A stretch of DNA of 64,000 nt, from NCBI RefSeq assembly GCF_013402915.1, contig NC_050726.1, forward strand, positions 79,501 through 143,500. The letters run 5' to 3'. Origin of the DNA: Zygotorulaspora mrakii (Eukaryota > Ascomycota > Saccharomycetes > Saccharomycetales > Saccharomycetaceae). The position numbers were made by a program, and so were the translations under genes. Within the stretch, counting starts at the first letter, position 1, and each line of letters opens with the position of its first letter. Under the pieces are notes generated by a model. That model was not told where the DNA came from and did not search any database. It was given only the letters and a program-made list of their open reading frames with translations. Of this stretch, positions 8,344-18,727 are shown piece after piece.

Positions 8344-10968
8344 TCAGGAGATGGATAATCCCATGTCTTTCTTTGCAGCATTTACTTCTGCTGTTGAATA
8401 TGCATTTGCATCCGTAGACTGAAACAAAAACTGCATTTGCTCCAATAGTTTTCTTGCGGTTTCCGGCTGCTTCGGTTCTGGAGTTACTATTTGGCCCAAC
8501 TTCTTGAATCCAAGAAGTGATTCTCGTGACTTCAATTTTGCTTCTTCCGGCTTCAAGCCTTGTTCTTCCCTCCTTTTGCCATCTAATAAGATGAATTCTC
8601 TCTCTAATCCCTTCATGAAATACTTTACCAAGCTTTCAGATATTTCCAGATCATGTACTTTTGACATTGAAGTCAAAATGGAAGGTATGGCAGACCAATC
8701 GCGACGCCTCATGAATGCCAGTAAAATAATATAATAAAGCCTAGCATCCGGCAAGATATTATCGGTTTGAATCATGTTGAAAAATATACTGCGAATTGAG
8801 AATTCTGGATGAATATTGGTTTGCTGAATAATATTAGAAGTATTCATCTTCCAGGCCACGTAATTTGACTTTTTTTCGACCCTTCCCAATTCCTTGGTGA
8901 AAATTTTATAATATTTCGAATAAACTTTCCAAATCTCAATATAGAGCGGTCGAGTGATATCTCTTCTACCGTAAATATTGGTTCTGTTTGCATCTGGCAC
9001 AGAGTCTTTCAACTGTTTGACTTTCAAAACATTATTTATCAACTCAAAGCATCTATCGAAGTTATTCGTTTCTCGATAAAAAACCAATAGCCTGGTGAAT
9101 AAGACTGCATTGGGAGAAACTTTTAACCTATCCATCCTTTTCAATATATCTGAAACTTTTACTGTATATTGATAACGTTTCTTTCTTAATGATTTCATCG
9201 TCAGTATTGTGTAATATTCAACAAATTGGGCGTAGTGGTGAGCGTTACTCTCTGAAAAAATACTATTTTCAACGATCTCTCTGAGGTCTCCAGATTGTGA
9301 ATGAGTTTCTTCCATCTTTGATAAAACTTTTAAAGCCTCGGCCTCTTTTCCACTGGCTAATAAAACTTTCAAAAGACAGTGAAGTCTCTTGGAGAGAAGA
9401 TCTTTATTAACATTTTTATTAATATCTGCAGTGTCCTTTGTGACAAAATCTTCAATGATATTTCTCAAAGCGGTACTCGAAACCAGTGAATTGACATCAT
9501 CAAAAAGAAAAACCTCAGAGTTAGCTGACGCTAGGTTTAGCTCTTTAACAACCTGATTAAATGACGTTTCCAGAGCAGCTAAAAGTTTCTCTGGGTTTCC
9601 AGAGGCAAAGTGCGGCTCTAAACTTCGTTTTAAATCGTCGCAGTTTTTTAAAAGATTCAGTTTCATTCGAATGATTAAAAACTTGTGATTTTGCTCATCC
9701 ATACCTGGAGTTTCAAGGTAGCGAGCCATCAACCTGAATGCAGTATCGAAATTTTTCCTGAAAAGATGATATTCTATTACATTAATGAAATCATAATCGG
9801 TGGGGATTTCCATTTCATTCAAGAACTCTTCTGCTTTACCACTTGATTGAAAAGTTATCATTTTTTGTGTTTCTTTCATTGTTTCGTTTTGTTTCTTACA
9901 GCCCATCCTATTTATGATATTCAGAAATCTTTCGGTCAGTTTATTTGCACTATCGAAGTCCCTGAGGAACAGCTTTTTTTTAATGGCTACCTTTAGAACT
10001 TTAGGACTGACGTATGGGAAGCTATTGAATTTATCATCGGCCAAGCTTAACAGTTTATCAAACTTTCGTAAATAGTTCGCCCTTAGTGCTATCATCATAC
10101 CCATTTCATACCACCATCGATGATCAACTTTCTCTCTGTTGCTTTCAAAAAGATTGAATGCTTTTTTGTATGAACCGTAATTGACCAACGAGTCAATGTA
10201 GAATGACTCGTTTACTGGGTCCATTCTAACGTTACCCAACTTATATATTAAGTTTCCTGCAAGGAAAATTCCTCTTTTGCGCCTTCCTTCAATAGGAACC
10301 AGTTTTGCCAACTCAAAGGCTTCCACCAACTGTTCTATGGACAGAAATTTTGGGTCATTTCGATTATTCAAATCAGTCAAAATATGGTATATGAAGTCTG
10401 TATTTGTGAGGTACGTCCCCTCACTGTCACCTGGAGATTTGAACATTCCGGCCATGATTTTTTCTTCTAATTGTTCCTCTGATTCAATAGGTTTATTTAT
10501 TGCCTCTTTGTAATCAAACGTTCTGTATTTTGTCTCTAAGTCATTTTTGCTCATTGTTTCTAGCCTTCGTATCTCTAATTCACTTTCTTCTACCAAGTAG
10601 TCAAAAAACAACTTAAGTTTTGAGTCATCGTTCAACTGTTGTCCATTTAGTTGTTTCTGCAGCTTTCTCAAGTTTTTTGTACTTTTTTTAAATCCTGCAT
10701 TAGCATACTTCAAATAGCTTAATAGTAGATCCTGGTTAGACTCCTTTGTTTCGATTTCTTCAAATCCTATTGCTTTCAAATTCTTTTCAAATTCTTCAGG
10801 GCTTTTTGAGTTCAAATTGAACATCTTCTCGTTCTTGCTGGGTAGGTCACCTGGAACCCGCATTGATGGAATATGACCACCGACCGGTAACCTTCTTTTT
10901 CTGTAAAATCGAATGTGGCTTCTTACCAAGATCCTCATCCCACGCAATCTAGTACTCAATAGCATCAT
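8344..10968 (-). CDS. SOV1: mitochondrial protein required for VAR1 expression
   Basis: Sov1 is a large, fast-evolving mitochondrial protein. In S. cerevisiae it supports expression of the mitochondrially encoded ribosomal protein Var1. The 874-residue product is close to the S. cerevisiae length of about 898. Its N-terminus (MMLLSTRLRGMRILVRSHIR) is basic and free of acidic residues, as expected for a presequence. The rest is rich in Lys, Leu and Phe with helical PPR-like character, but I see no clear repeat register. Either of two adjacent ATGs (10968 or 10965) could start it. Identity rests mainly on position, next to UBX4 as in YMR066W-YMR067C, plus length and composition. Confidence 0.88.
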   Translation of the reverse strand: MMLLSTRLRGMRILVRSHIRFYRKRRLPVGGHIPSMRVPGDLPSKNEKMFNLNSKSPEEFEKNLKAIGFEEIETKESNQDLLLSYLKYANAGFKKSTKNLRKLQKQLNGQQLNDDSKLKLFFDYLVEESELEIRRLETMSKNDLETKYRTFDYKEAINKPIESEEQLEEKIMAGMFKSPGDSEGTYLTNTDFIYHILTDLNNRNDPKFLSIEQLVEAFELAKLVPIEGRRKRGIFLAGNLIYKLGNVRMDPVNESFYIDSLVNYGSYKKAFNLFESNREKVDHRWWYEMGMMIALRANYLRKFDKLLSLADDKFNSFPYVSPKVLKVAIKKKLFLRDFDSANKLTERFLNIINRMGCKKQNETMKETQKMITFQSSGKAEEFLNEMEIPTDYDFINVIEYHLFRKNFDTAFRLMARYLETPGMDEQNHKFLIIRMKLNLLKNCDDLKRSLEPHFASGNPEKLLAALETSFNQVVKELNLASANSEVFLFDDVNSLVSSTALRNIIEDFVTKDTADINKNVNKDLLSKRLHCLLKVLLASGKEAEALKVLSKMEETHSQSGDLREIVENSIFSESNAHHYAQFVEYYTILTMKSLRKKRYQYTVKVSDILKRMDRLKVSPNAVLFTRLLVFYRETNNFDRCFELINNVLKVKQLKDSVPDANRTNIYGRRDITRPLYIEIWKVYSKYYKIFTKELGRVEKKSNYVAWKMNTSNIIQQTNIHPEFSIRSIFFNMIQTDNILPDARLYYIILLAFMRRRDWSAIPSILTSMSKVHDLEISESLVKYFMKGLEREFILLDGKRREEQGLKPEEAKLKSRESLLGFKKLGQIVTPEPKQPETARKLLEQMQFLFQSTDANAYSTAEVNAAKKDMGLSIS

Positions 10969-11235
10969 TGTGGGTTCTGTAAGTTGCTTACATCTATTTA
11001 TTAAAGAGCGATGACCTCGTGAATATGATGGAGCTTTTTCATTCTCTTCTGCTCAAGCTCCATGACCCAAGTGGACCGTGAAAAAAAAAAATTGAAGATT
11101 TAAAACGTTGAGAGAGCGTCTCTTAATCTACTTTAGTTTTATTGTACATATGCACTGGGGTGGGATATATATGATTACACGTATTTTTTCTTCTAAAAAT
11201 GTGAATGGCGATGATTTTGTCTTTATTTAATCTCG

Positions 11236-12543
11236 CTATTTCTTTTTACCAGTTTTCAAGCGACCTTCGAAACCCGCTCTGCTTTTCTTTGCTACCATCG
11301 AGCCATTGAATTTGCGTTTCATCTTCTGTTGTTTTGATCTTTTCACTCCTTTATTATCTTTCCTGATCTGTAAGTTCTCTTCTCTTCTCTTCTGTTTCTC
11401 GGATTTTGTATCGGCGACTATCCTTTGACGTTCTTTCCAATCAATGGAAGATTTCCTTTTCTTTGCCTCCTTTCTTTTCAGCGCCTTCCGTAGAAGTTTT
11501 TCATTATCTTTGATTTTAACGCCTTCAGCCTGCAGCATAGCTCTCTGCCATTTTTCCTTCTCTTTAATTTTGATTTGGTCCAATTCGTCCTTAGATTCCA
11601 TTTTATTTCTCTTTGCTTCAACTACTTTCAAGTGAGCTTTGATATCATTCTTGGCGGGACCTTTCTTTTTCAAACCCTTTCTTAAAGATTGTAAATCTGA
11701 CGTTAACCTATTGCCGTCATCGAATGTAATATTTTGGAACATGACACCTGCTGCTAAATCTTCATCTTCATCTTTTGAAAGCTTCCTTTTCTTTCTCTGT
11801 TGGTCTGAATTTTCATTATCACTTCCATCATCTATGTCGGAATCACTGTTGTCACTCTCGTTGGCTTCAGCCTTTTGTGGTTGAAGTGCTTTTTTCATTT
11901 CTATTTTACGCTTCCTCTCAGCTAGGATAGCCTCTCGCGAACTCGGTGCACCCTTGACTCTTGAACCAGGAGCCTTCCTCTTTTCCTTCAGGTCCTGGAT
12001 CTTGGCCTGCAGTTTTGATCTCAGCGCATCTATATTCTTTCTCTTTTCCTGCTTCTCAAGCGTCTTGTCCCCCTGCCCTTCAGCTGGCACTTTGTCGTCA
12101 GAGTTCGCAACTTCATTACCTTCATCATCAAAGAAAACACTCAACTGTGCATCCTGCTCCATATCGACAGTTTCGTCCTCTTTTTCTTCTTCTTCCACAG
12201 GCTCTTCATCGTGTTCCTCCTGTGAAGGTTCCTCCACTTCCTCTCCTCTTATTTTCTGCTCCTGCCTCTTGAGCAGATTGAGCTTCTCACCGGGCAGCAC
12301 CACAGGCTTCGAAATGCTCTCCCTCTGCTTCATCACCTCTAAAGTACTCATATTCCCCTGGTCCATTTGGTCAGGGTCCAGTTTCTTCTGCTTATCATCT
12401 TTGGCCTGCGACTTGCTCTTCTTTTTGGCCTTCCATTGCTCTTGCGTATCCTCATCGTAGTAGTATTTAGCTGGAATCAGCGCAAGCAGTCCCTCAAAAG
12501 CGTTCGAATTTGCCCGCAAACGTTCCTCTAAAGAGCTAGACAT
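11236..12543 (-). CDS. RRP14: nucleolar ribosome biogenesis protein (SURF6 family)
   Basis: Rrp14 is an essential nucleolar factor for early 60S and 40S assembly. The start SSSLEERLRANS...FEGLLALIPAKYYYDE is the conserved N-terminal signature. An acidic middle (EEDEEPVEEEEKEDE) leads to the Lys/Arg-rich SURF6 domain at about residues 290-435, which ends GFEGRLKTGKKK. I set the start at 12543; the frame runs five codons further only to a non-ATG triplet. The product is then 435 residues, against 434 in S. cerevisiae. A PAC motif and an RRPE motif lie 120-160 bases upstream. Confidence 0.96.
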   Translation of the reverse strand: MSSSLEERLRANSNAFEGLLALIPAKYYYDEDTQEQWKAKKKSKSQAKDDKQKKLDPDQMDQGNMSTLEVMKQRESISKPVVLPGEKLNLLKRQEQKIRGEEVEEPSQEEHDEEPVEEEEKEDETVDMEQDAQLSVFFDDEGNEVANSDDKVPAEGQGDKTLEKQEKRKNIDALRSKLQAKIQDLKEKRKAPGSRVKGAPSSREAILAERKRKIEMKKALQPQKAEANESDNSDSDIDDGSDNENSDQQRKKRKLSKDEDEDLAAGVMFQNITFDDGNRLTSDLQSLRKGLKKKGPAKNDIKAHLKVVEAKRNKMESKDELDQIKIKEKEKWQRAMLQAEGVKIKDNEKLLRKALKRKEAKKRKSSIDWKERQRIVADTKSEKQKRREENLQIRKDNKGVKRSKQQKMKRKFNGSMVAKKSRAGFEGRLKTGKKK

Positions 12544-12663
12544 TGCACAAACTATCAATAAAGCCTACTTTGACTAGCAACAATCAAACGAAGTCAAACC
12601 TCTACCCCCAAAACAGACAGCATCAATTGCTGAAAACTCTTCATTTGAATACTTCATGCTCAT

Positions 12664-12704
12664 CTCATCGCACATAAGGATTCTCATCGAAATGAAAAAT
12701 TTCA
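12664..12704. promoter_or_regulatory. PAC and RRPE motifs upstream of RRP14
   Basis: CTCATCGC at 12664-12671 is the reverse complement of the PAC core GCGATGAG (bound by Dot6/Tod6). TGAAAAATTTCA at 12693-12704 is a palindromic RRPE element (bound by Stb3). Together they are the standard ribosome-biogenesis promoter module, here 120-160 bases before the RRP14 start. Confidence 0.8.
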
Positions 12705-12890
12705 GATTGGGTGTCTGGGCGCCAAAATATTCATAAGGAGGGTAACACAAGTTCGGGTTTCATTTCATGCAAGGGGAAGAAGGGGCCTTTGAGTATAATA
12801 AAAAGGATACCAAACTCCAGTTCAACAACAACCTTAGTACGCTCGGGCAATGGAAAGTCTCCGGATTGTGTGTGCTTGATACATAAGTCC

Positions 12891-12945
12891 AGTATAAATC
12901 AAGTATAAGTCAAGTATAAGTCAAGTATGAGTCAAGCACGAGCTA
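12891..12945. repeat. 11-bp tandem repeat, five units
   Basis: Units start at 12891, 12902, 12913, 12924 and 12935, with consensus AGTATAAGTCA. The central copies are nearly identical and the last has drifted. The repeat lies in the intergenic region between RRP14 and TEF4. Confidence 0.85.
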
Positions 12946-13315
12946 AGCGGGAAAGCTTGTGATGTGCATGAGTTGCCGGCGTACATCCTGGTTGGAGAGA
13001 AACGAATACTCTTTTATTTGCACTGGTGCCGCTGAGTACCCATCGTTTGCCGCACCGCGGCCCAAGATGCTGTTTTAAAGCGTTGCTGCGGTCGCTCGTG
13101 TGAGGAGGAGGAGACCGGGTGTTCAGGACTTCTGTGCGGTGGTGTCCAGCACGAGTTCGTTGGGGGTAGTACTCGCCAAATGGAAAGCAAGATGCGAGAA
13201 AATACGTCTGGTTTGCTTGTCAAACAGTCAGATAAATGCTGCGGCAATCTTTGACTTAGCCGCCGTGGCGCATGGCGCATTGATATTTCAAACCTAATAG
13301 GTTTTTGAAAAGGGC

Positions 13316-13322
13316 CGGGTAA
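13316..13322 (+). promoter_or_regulatory. Reb1-type site upstream of TEF4
   Basis: CGGGTAA matches the Reb1 core. It is about 130 bases before the TEF4 start and is followed by an A/T tract (GAAAAATTTTC), an arrangement common in promoters of translation genes. Confidence 0.55.
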
Positions 13323-13389
13323 GCGAAAAATTTTCTCGTTGACGATGCAACTGGTTAAATTAGAGGGTGTTCAATCAATTAGCCAGCAC

Positions 13390-13397
13390 TATAAAAG
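13390..13397 (+). promoter_or_regulatory. TATA box of TEF4
   Basis: TATAAAAG lies 57-64 bases before the TEF4 ATG. It is a consensus TATA element at a plausible distance for a highly expressed gene. Confidence 0.6.
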
Positions 13398-13453
13398 TCA
13401 TGATTTAGTTTTCCTCTTGTTTTGAAACTGTTCGAAGCTAAGATTTACTCAAA

Positions 13454-14939
13454 ATGTCTGCCGGTAAGATCTACTCCTTTCCTGAATCACCAAGATGTCA
13501 GATTTTGGCTGCCTTGTGTAAGTCATTGAAAATTGACTGTGAATTTGTTGACATCAGAAATGCCCCAGAGGCTGCCGAACTATTCCCATTAGGTAAAGTT
13601 CCAGCCCTAGTTGGCTCCAACGGTTACAAATTGAATGAAACCGTTCCTATCATCCAATACTGTATGTCTATTGAGCTCATTTTATTCGATTCTTGGAGGT
13701 TGACGTAAATATTGTTGAAGTATATGATGAAAACACTAAACATTACAGTTATCCCTGTCTGAATGGGTACAAATAAAAAGGTAACCACTCGTATGTCGAT
13801 AATCATTAATTCTGAAACGACTTTAACAATATTTCCGTTGGTCTTTGCTGAGAAACACGTCTAGTCAAGAAAGACTTACTAACATTAATTTTGAAAATTG
13901 AATAGTAATTTCCACTGAAACTGATGAAGCTACTCAAAAGGAATTGTTGGGTAAGAACCTAAAAGAAACGACTGAAATTTCAAGATGGCTTTGGGTGTCC
14001 AATGGTGATCTGGCCGGTGAATTATGCAACGTCATTTTCCCATTGATTGGCAAAGTCCCATACAACAAGAAACAAATTGAGACTGGTCTTGAAAAAATTG
14101 AAAAATACGCTCAATCTTTCGAATCTAGATTGAAAGAATTCACTTTCTTGGCAGCTGAAAGTGTAACCATTGCTGATCTTATCGCATTCGCTTCTTGGTC
14201 ATTTGCTTTCTTATTTATTTGCGGCAATGACTTCAGATCTAAGCATCCATATTTGACTAGATGGTTCTACACTGTCAAGGACTCCAAGTATTTGAAAGAA
14301 GCATTTGCTGAGTACAAACCAACCGAGAAAATGGTTGAACCACCAAAGAAGACAAAGGCCGAAAAGCCAAAGAAAGCTGAAGGCGCCAAGCAAGCTAAAG
14401 CTGAGAAGAAGCCAGAGCAAAATGAGGCTCCACCAGCTGAACCAAAGAAACCTAAACATCCACTGGAACTTTTGGGCAAATCGACTTTTGTTCTAGATGA
14501 GTGGAAGAGAAAATACTCCAATGACGACACAAGACCAGTTGCTCTGCCATGGTTCTGGGAACACTATAACCCAGAGGAATATTCCATCTGGAGGGTTGAC
14601 TATAAATATAATGATGAATTAACCTTGACCTTCATGTCCAACAACTTGATCGGTGGTTTCTTCAACAGATTGTCCGCTTCAGTCAAATACGTTTTCGGTG
14701 CTATGGTTGTGTTCGGTGAAAACAACAACAACGGTATTGTCGGTGCCATCATGGTCAGAGGTCAAGACCATGTTCCAGCTTTCGACGTTGCTCCAGATTG
14801 GGAGTCTTACAGCTTCACCAAGCTAGACCCATCTAAGGATGAAGACAAAGAATTTGTTAACAACATGTGGGCATGGGATAAGCCTGTCGTCGTTAACGGA
14901 GAATCGAAAGAAATCGCCGATGGTAAAGTCTTGAAATAA
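13454..14939 (+). CDS. TEF4: translation elongation factor eEF1B gamma, intron-containing
   Basis: This is the gamma subunit of the eEF1B nucleotide-exchange complex that recharges eEF1A with GTP. Exon 1 is 13454-13661 and exon 2 is 13906-14939. Splicing joins a split TTA codon (...IIQY-L-ISTETDE...) to give 413 residues, against 412 in S. cerevisiae, whose TEF4 also has an intron. The protein has a GST-like N-terminal half (to about residue 200), a Lys/Pro/Ala-rich linker, and the EF1G domain from about 255 to the end (WFWEHYNPEEYSIW..., NMWAWDKPVVVNG). VMA5 and SMY1 follow in the S. cerevisiae order. Confidence 0.98.
13662..13905 (+). other. spliceosomal intron in TEF4
   Basis: The 244-nt intron has a perfect GTATGT 5' splice site (13662-13667), a perfect TACTAAC branch point (13877-13883) and an AATAG 3' splice site ending at 13905. 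In-frame stops inside the intron confirm that it must be removed. Removing it restores one frame across both exons. Confidence 0.98.
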
Positions 14940-15270
14940 TCAACTAAATATTACTCGATAATTTTTTTTACGTACTGATGCTGTTAAGTAATCATTTCTC
15001 AAATATAGCTCTTAAGCTTCATTCGTAAAAGATATCTCAATCGAAGTCATCGTAGGTTTTTTGGTCAAAATAAGAGATGAAAGTTATTTATTTTGTAATC
15101 GTTCAGAACGATAATAAGAAAGGCTGCAAGGGGAATAAAGCAGCCATTAAAGGTCAGTTACACATCTAAAATAATATATCTTGAAGACATTGTGGGTGAA
15201 AGGGCAGTACTTCAATTGAGTTGGAAGGTTCGATTGAGTTGGCAAAGAAGATATATCTGTCCAAGAAATA
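14940..15270. other. TEF4-VMA5 intergenic region
   Basis: About 330 AT-rich bases hold the TEF4 3' end and the VMA5 promoter. I recognise no RNA gene or strong motif here. Confidence 0.6.
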
Positions 15271-16449
15271 ATGGCTACCGCTTTGTACGCAGCAAACGAG
15301 TTTATTCTGCTTTCTCTGCCCGAAAATACGAAACCCAGTACGTCCTCAAGCAAGGATGTCGATTCGTGGTTACAAGAGGACCTAATTGGTGGAAGAGTGT
15401 TTGTATCTGACTTTAAGATTCCTGAATTCAAAATTGGCTCTTTGGATAGTCTCATTGTTGAGTCGGAAGAATTGGCTAAATACGACGCGCAAATCGGTGG
15501 ATCTATTGCAAAGATTGTTGAAATTCTGTCTGGTTTGAATGAAACAAGCACAAATGCCTTCAAGACTGTTCCAATAAATAATGTTCCGATCCCAGAATAT
15601 TTAGAGAATTTTCAATGGCAAACGAGAAAATTTAAGTTAGACAAGCCAATCGCAGAGCTTATTGAACTAATCTCTGGTGAAGCTGCACAATTGGATGCAG
15701 ATGTTAGAGCGACTTTCAGTAATTATAACAATGCCAAGACAAGTCTTGTAGCTGCGGAGAGAAAGAAAACCGGTGATCTATCTGTTAGATCCTTGCATGA
15801 TATCGTTAAACCAGAAGATTTTATTTTAAAATCTGAATATTTGACCACGGTTTTGATAGCGGTACCCAAAAACTTAAAATCTGAATTTGAAAAAACGTAT
15901 GAAACTTTAACTCCAAATGTTGTGCCAGGATCTGCTGGTATTATCTCTCAAGATTCCGAATATATCTTATACAATGTCCACTTGTTTAAGAAAAATGCGC
16001 AAGAGTTCTGCACAAAGGCTAGAGAGAAGAAGTACATCCCTCGTGAATTTAATTATTCAGAGGAATTGATTGATCAGTTAAAGAAAGAGCATGATTCAGC
16101 AGCTAACCTAGAGCACTCATTGCGTGTTCAACTGGTGAGATTGGCAAAAACTGCATACTCCGATTGTTTTGTTGATTGGTTTCATATTAAGGCACTTCGT
16201 GTTTATGTTGAATCTGTTCTTCGTTATGGATTACCCCCTCATTTCAATACAAAGATTATTGCAGTACCACCAAAGAATTTAACTAAATGTAAGCATGAAT
16301 TAATTGAAGCGTTTGGTTACTTAAGCGGCAACGCTTTCGCCAAGGATAAACAGGGGAAGATCCTGAAACAAGACACAAGTCTACATCAATATGCAACATT
16401 GGTAGATACAGAATATGAACCATTTGTTATTTACGTTGTAACTCTTTAG
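15271..16449 (+). CDS. VMA5: V-type ATPase V1 subunit C
   Basis: Subunit C links the V1 stator to the Vo sector of the vacuolar proton pump. It is the subunit released on reversible disassembly when glucose falls. The 392-residue product equals the family length. It shows V-ATPase C landmarks: the N-terminal ALYAANEFILLSLPENTKPST, the central VPNY-like INNVPIPEYLENFQWQTRKF, and the C-terminal KALRVYVESVLRYGLPPHFNT. The ATG at 15271 sits in a normal A-rich context. TEF4-VMA5-SMY1 matches YKL081W-YKL080W-YKL079W. Confidence 0.97.
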   Translation: MATALYAANEFILLSLPENTKPSTSSSKDVDSWLQEDLIGGRVFVSDFKIPEFKIGSLDSLIVESEELAKYDAQIGGSIAKIVEILSGLNETSTNAFKTVPINNVPIPEYLENFQWQTRKFKLDKPIAELIELISGEAAQLDADVRATFSNYNNAKTSLVAAERKKTGDLSVRSLHDIVKPEDFILKSEYLTTVLIAVPKNLKSEFEKTYETLTPNVVPGSAGIISQDSEYILYNVHLFKKNAQEFCTKAREKKYIPREFNYSEELIDQLKKEHDSAANLEHSLRVQLVRLAKTAYSDCFVDWFHIKALRVYVESVLRYGLPPHFNTKIIAVPPKNLTKCKHELIEAFGYLSGNAFAKDKQGKILKQDTSLHQYATLVDTEYEPFVIYVVTL

Positions 16450-16690
16450 TTCTAAATAGAGAAATACAAATCCATTGAACTTTGATCTTTGATCTTTTTT
16501 AATGGATAGCCCAGCTTATATTTTCAAGACCAGCAAGCAAGCTTCACGCACCGTTGTCGCTCCCCGAGGAAAGTTGAGGCATTGAATAAAGTGACAAATT
16601 ATAGAGCCGAATTGAAAGTATAAGTAAGGAGGGCCAAAGACAGCACTGTTGGAACCCATTTACTCCATTACTTCCAGTGTTTGAGCTAAA

Positions 16691-18625
16691 ATGAATTCGG
16701 ATATGTCCGTCGAAGTGAAAGGTCTCAGGCTCCCGCACAAAACCAAGGTCTTCCTCAAACTGAAGGCTCAAGACTATGGTGGGAATAATCTAAAATACAG
16801 GGTTGAGGATAGTCGAACGATTTTTTGGGAAGAAGGTATGAATTGCGAGCAAAATGGACATAATCCAGGTAAACGCGAGTTCTCCAGATTCCAATTTGAT
16901 GAAGTATTCGATACTGATTCTGATGAAAAAATAGTAACAGACGCCATCACACAACCTAGTGTTGAAAACCTTTTAAATGGTTATAATGTTTCTATAATGT
17001 CCTACGGGCAAAGCACCATAGGTAAAAGCACTCTTTTGCTTGGAAATCAATACTTTGAGGGGATGTTCTCGACGATTTGTACGGAACTCTTTCGCAAAAT
17101 TGAAGAAATGACTAAAAAAGGATCAGACTTTACTATAAGCACATCATTCATGGAAGTCTTTGCTGAAAACATTTACGATCTATTGATTGATTCAAAATCT
17201 GCGAAAAGCCTTAAACTTTCAACCAGCTCAGGGCCTTCTTCGCCAGTCATTGTCAAGAATTTGAAATCGGTGTATGTTGCTACGTCAGATGAGTTGATGT
17301 ACTATATGTCACTGGCCAGAAACAATTCGAAAGAAGACCATAGGCAAAGATCCAGCGTTATCGTAATAATACATGTGAAGCAGAAAAATGAGGAGGAGGG
17401 CATTCTTAAAGAAAGTTCACTTCATTTGATTGATCTTGCTGGTTCTGATAAGCTGGATAAATCTAGCAAATCAAGTTACTCTTCAGAGGTGATTCGGAAA
17501 ATAAACTTATCTATGTATTCGCTGGATAATGTAGCTCGATCTTTGGCAGCGGTACGGAGGACAACGAAAAGCAGTGGTTTGGCTTTGCAAACTCTCAAAA
17601 ATGTGCCATATCAGGACTCGCAATTGACCAGATTATTGCGAGAAACTATGGGTGGCAACAGTAAGACGACCGTGGTATTGACATGCTCTGCAGCAGAGAA
17701 GGATAGGGAAGAGAGCTTAAGCACGTTAGATTTCGGTGCTAATATGACAATGGTAGAAAATTCAGTCTGTCAGAATGTATCAGGAATAAATGCAAAGAGC
17801 GTGCTGGATCTGTGCGTAAAGAATATGTCAATAAAAGAATCGAACTATATTTCGCGTATTCGTATTTTAGAAAGAGAGTTGGTTAATATGAACAGCAAAA
17901 TACGAACGCACACAAAGTCTGAGACGGCTGATAGAGAGATTTTGCGAAAAGAGAACAGCACTTTAAAATTGCAAATAGACTCATTAACACAATTGCTGAA
18001 GAACAATGACTTTCGCAAGGGCAATGCATCGGAAAACATGAAAGAGCAATCAGATATTATGGCCACTATTATGGAAAAGTGCGAGAAAATAATGGATCTA
18101 CAGCTTCGACTAGATAATGAAACGGCCAAACAACGTGCTCTTTCTCAAGAGATGAGCTTCAAATCATCAAAACAAGAGGCTTTGGAAGCCATGAATTTAA
18201 GGTTATTGGAGCAACTTCAGGCAAATGAGGAGGAACTGAAAACAATGCTTGTGACCAATTCTGTCATGAAAGACTCGATAGAAAAATGGTCGATGCTTGC
18301 CAACACAAGATTGGACAATATAAAGATGATGGAAAGGTTGATGAAGGAGAATGCTTTATTCAAACAATATGCACAGGGTAAAAGGCGATCTTCGGGATCT
18401 TCTTCGGGAAGCACGATGGTACAACTAGATGAAGACAATAATATGGAAAAGGGCTCGTGGTTTTTCAATAACTCAAGTTCTGGTTTATGGGCCAGCAGAA
18501 AAGCCCCATCCACTAATAACGGAATCACGGCAGCATTGCAGGAATCCCTTAAAATAAGGCCCGCCAAAACAGGGCTTAATTTGCGAGTAGTAAGGCCAGC
18601 CGAAGAAACAGAAAATAATGTTTGA
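16691..18625 (+). CDS. SMY1: kinesin-related protein Smy1
   Basis: Smy1 is a kinesin-like partner of the type V myosin Myo2 in polarised secretion. In S. cerevisiae it also restrains the formin Bnr1. The motor-like domain spans about residues 25-380. The nucleotide loop is the unusual SYGQSTIGKSTLL rather than the canonical GQTGSGKT. Switch I is degenerate (DHRQRSSVIVII instead of an NxxSSRSH-type motif), while switch II HLIDLAGSDKL is well kept. A coiled coil runs from about 375 to 560, then a Ser-rich tail to residue 644. The S. cerevisiae protein is 656 residues. The degenerate switches fit the reported lack of motor activity of this family. Confidence 0.94.
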   Translation: MNSDMSVEVKGLRLPHKTKVFLKLKAQDYGGNNLKYRVEDSRTIFWEEGMNCEQNGHNPGKREFSRFQFDEVFDTDSDEKIVTDAITQPSVENLLNGYNVSIMSYGQSTIGKSTLLLGNQYFEGMFSTICTELFRKIEEMTKKGSDFTISTSFMEVFAENIYDLLIDSKSAKSLKLSTSSGPSSPVIVKNLKSVYVATSDELMYYMSLARNNSKEDHRQRSSVIVIIHVKQKNEEEGILKESSLHLIDLAGSDKLDKSSKSSYSSEVIRKINLSMYSLDNVARSLAAVRRTTKSSGLALQTLKNVPYQDSQLTRLLRETMGGNSKTTVVLTCSAAEKDREESLSTLDFGANMTMVENSVCQNVSGINAKSVLDLCVKNMSIKESNYISRIRILERELVNMNSKIRTHTKSETADREILRKENSTLKLQIDSLTQLLKNNDFRKGNASENMKEQSDIMATIMEKCEKIMDLQLRLDNETAKQRALSQEMSFKSSKQEALEAMNLRLLEQLQANEEELKTMLVTNSVMKDSIEKWSMLANTRLDNIKMMERLMKENALFKQYAQGKRRSSGSSSGSTMVQLDEDNNMEKGSWFFNNSSSGLWASRKAPSTNNGITAALQESLKIRPAKTGLNLRVVRPAEETENNV

Positions 18626-18727
18626 ACTGCGTTTATTTAGGGATCTAACAAAGATATTAAGAGTTTTGTAGTCAACACCTGAAATAAAATCAGTCACCCT
18701 ATATATTAAATTTGCATATGTGACGGG

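Larger units (their letters stand above)
12544..13453. other. RRP14-TEF4 divergent intergenic region
   Basis: This 910-base region separates two divergently transcribed genes. It holds the RRP14 PAC and RRPE motifs (12664-12704), a five-unit 11-bp tandem repeat (12891-12945), and a GC-rich block at about 12960-13280 with no credible gene. A Reb1-type site (13316-13322) and a TATA box (13390-13397) lie before TEF4. Confidence 0.7.
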
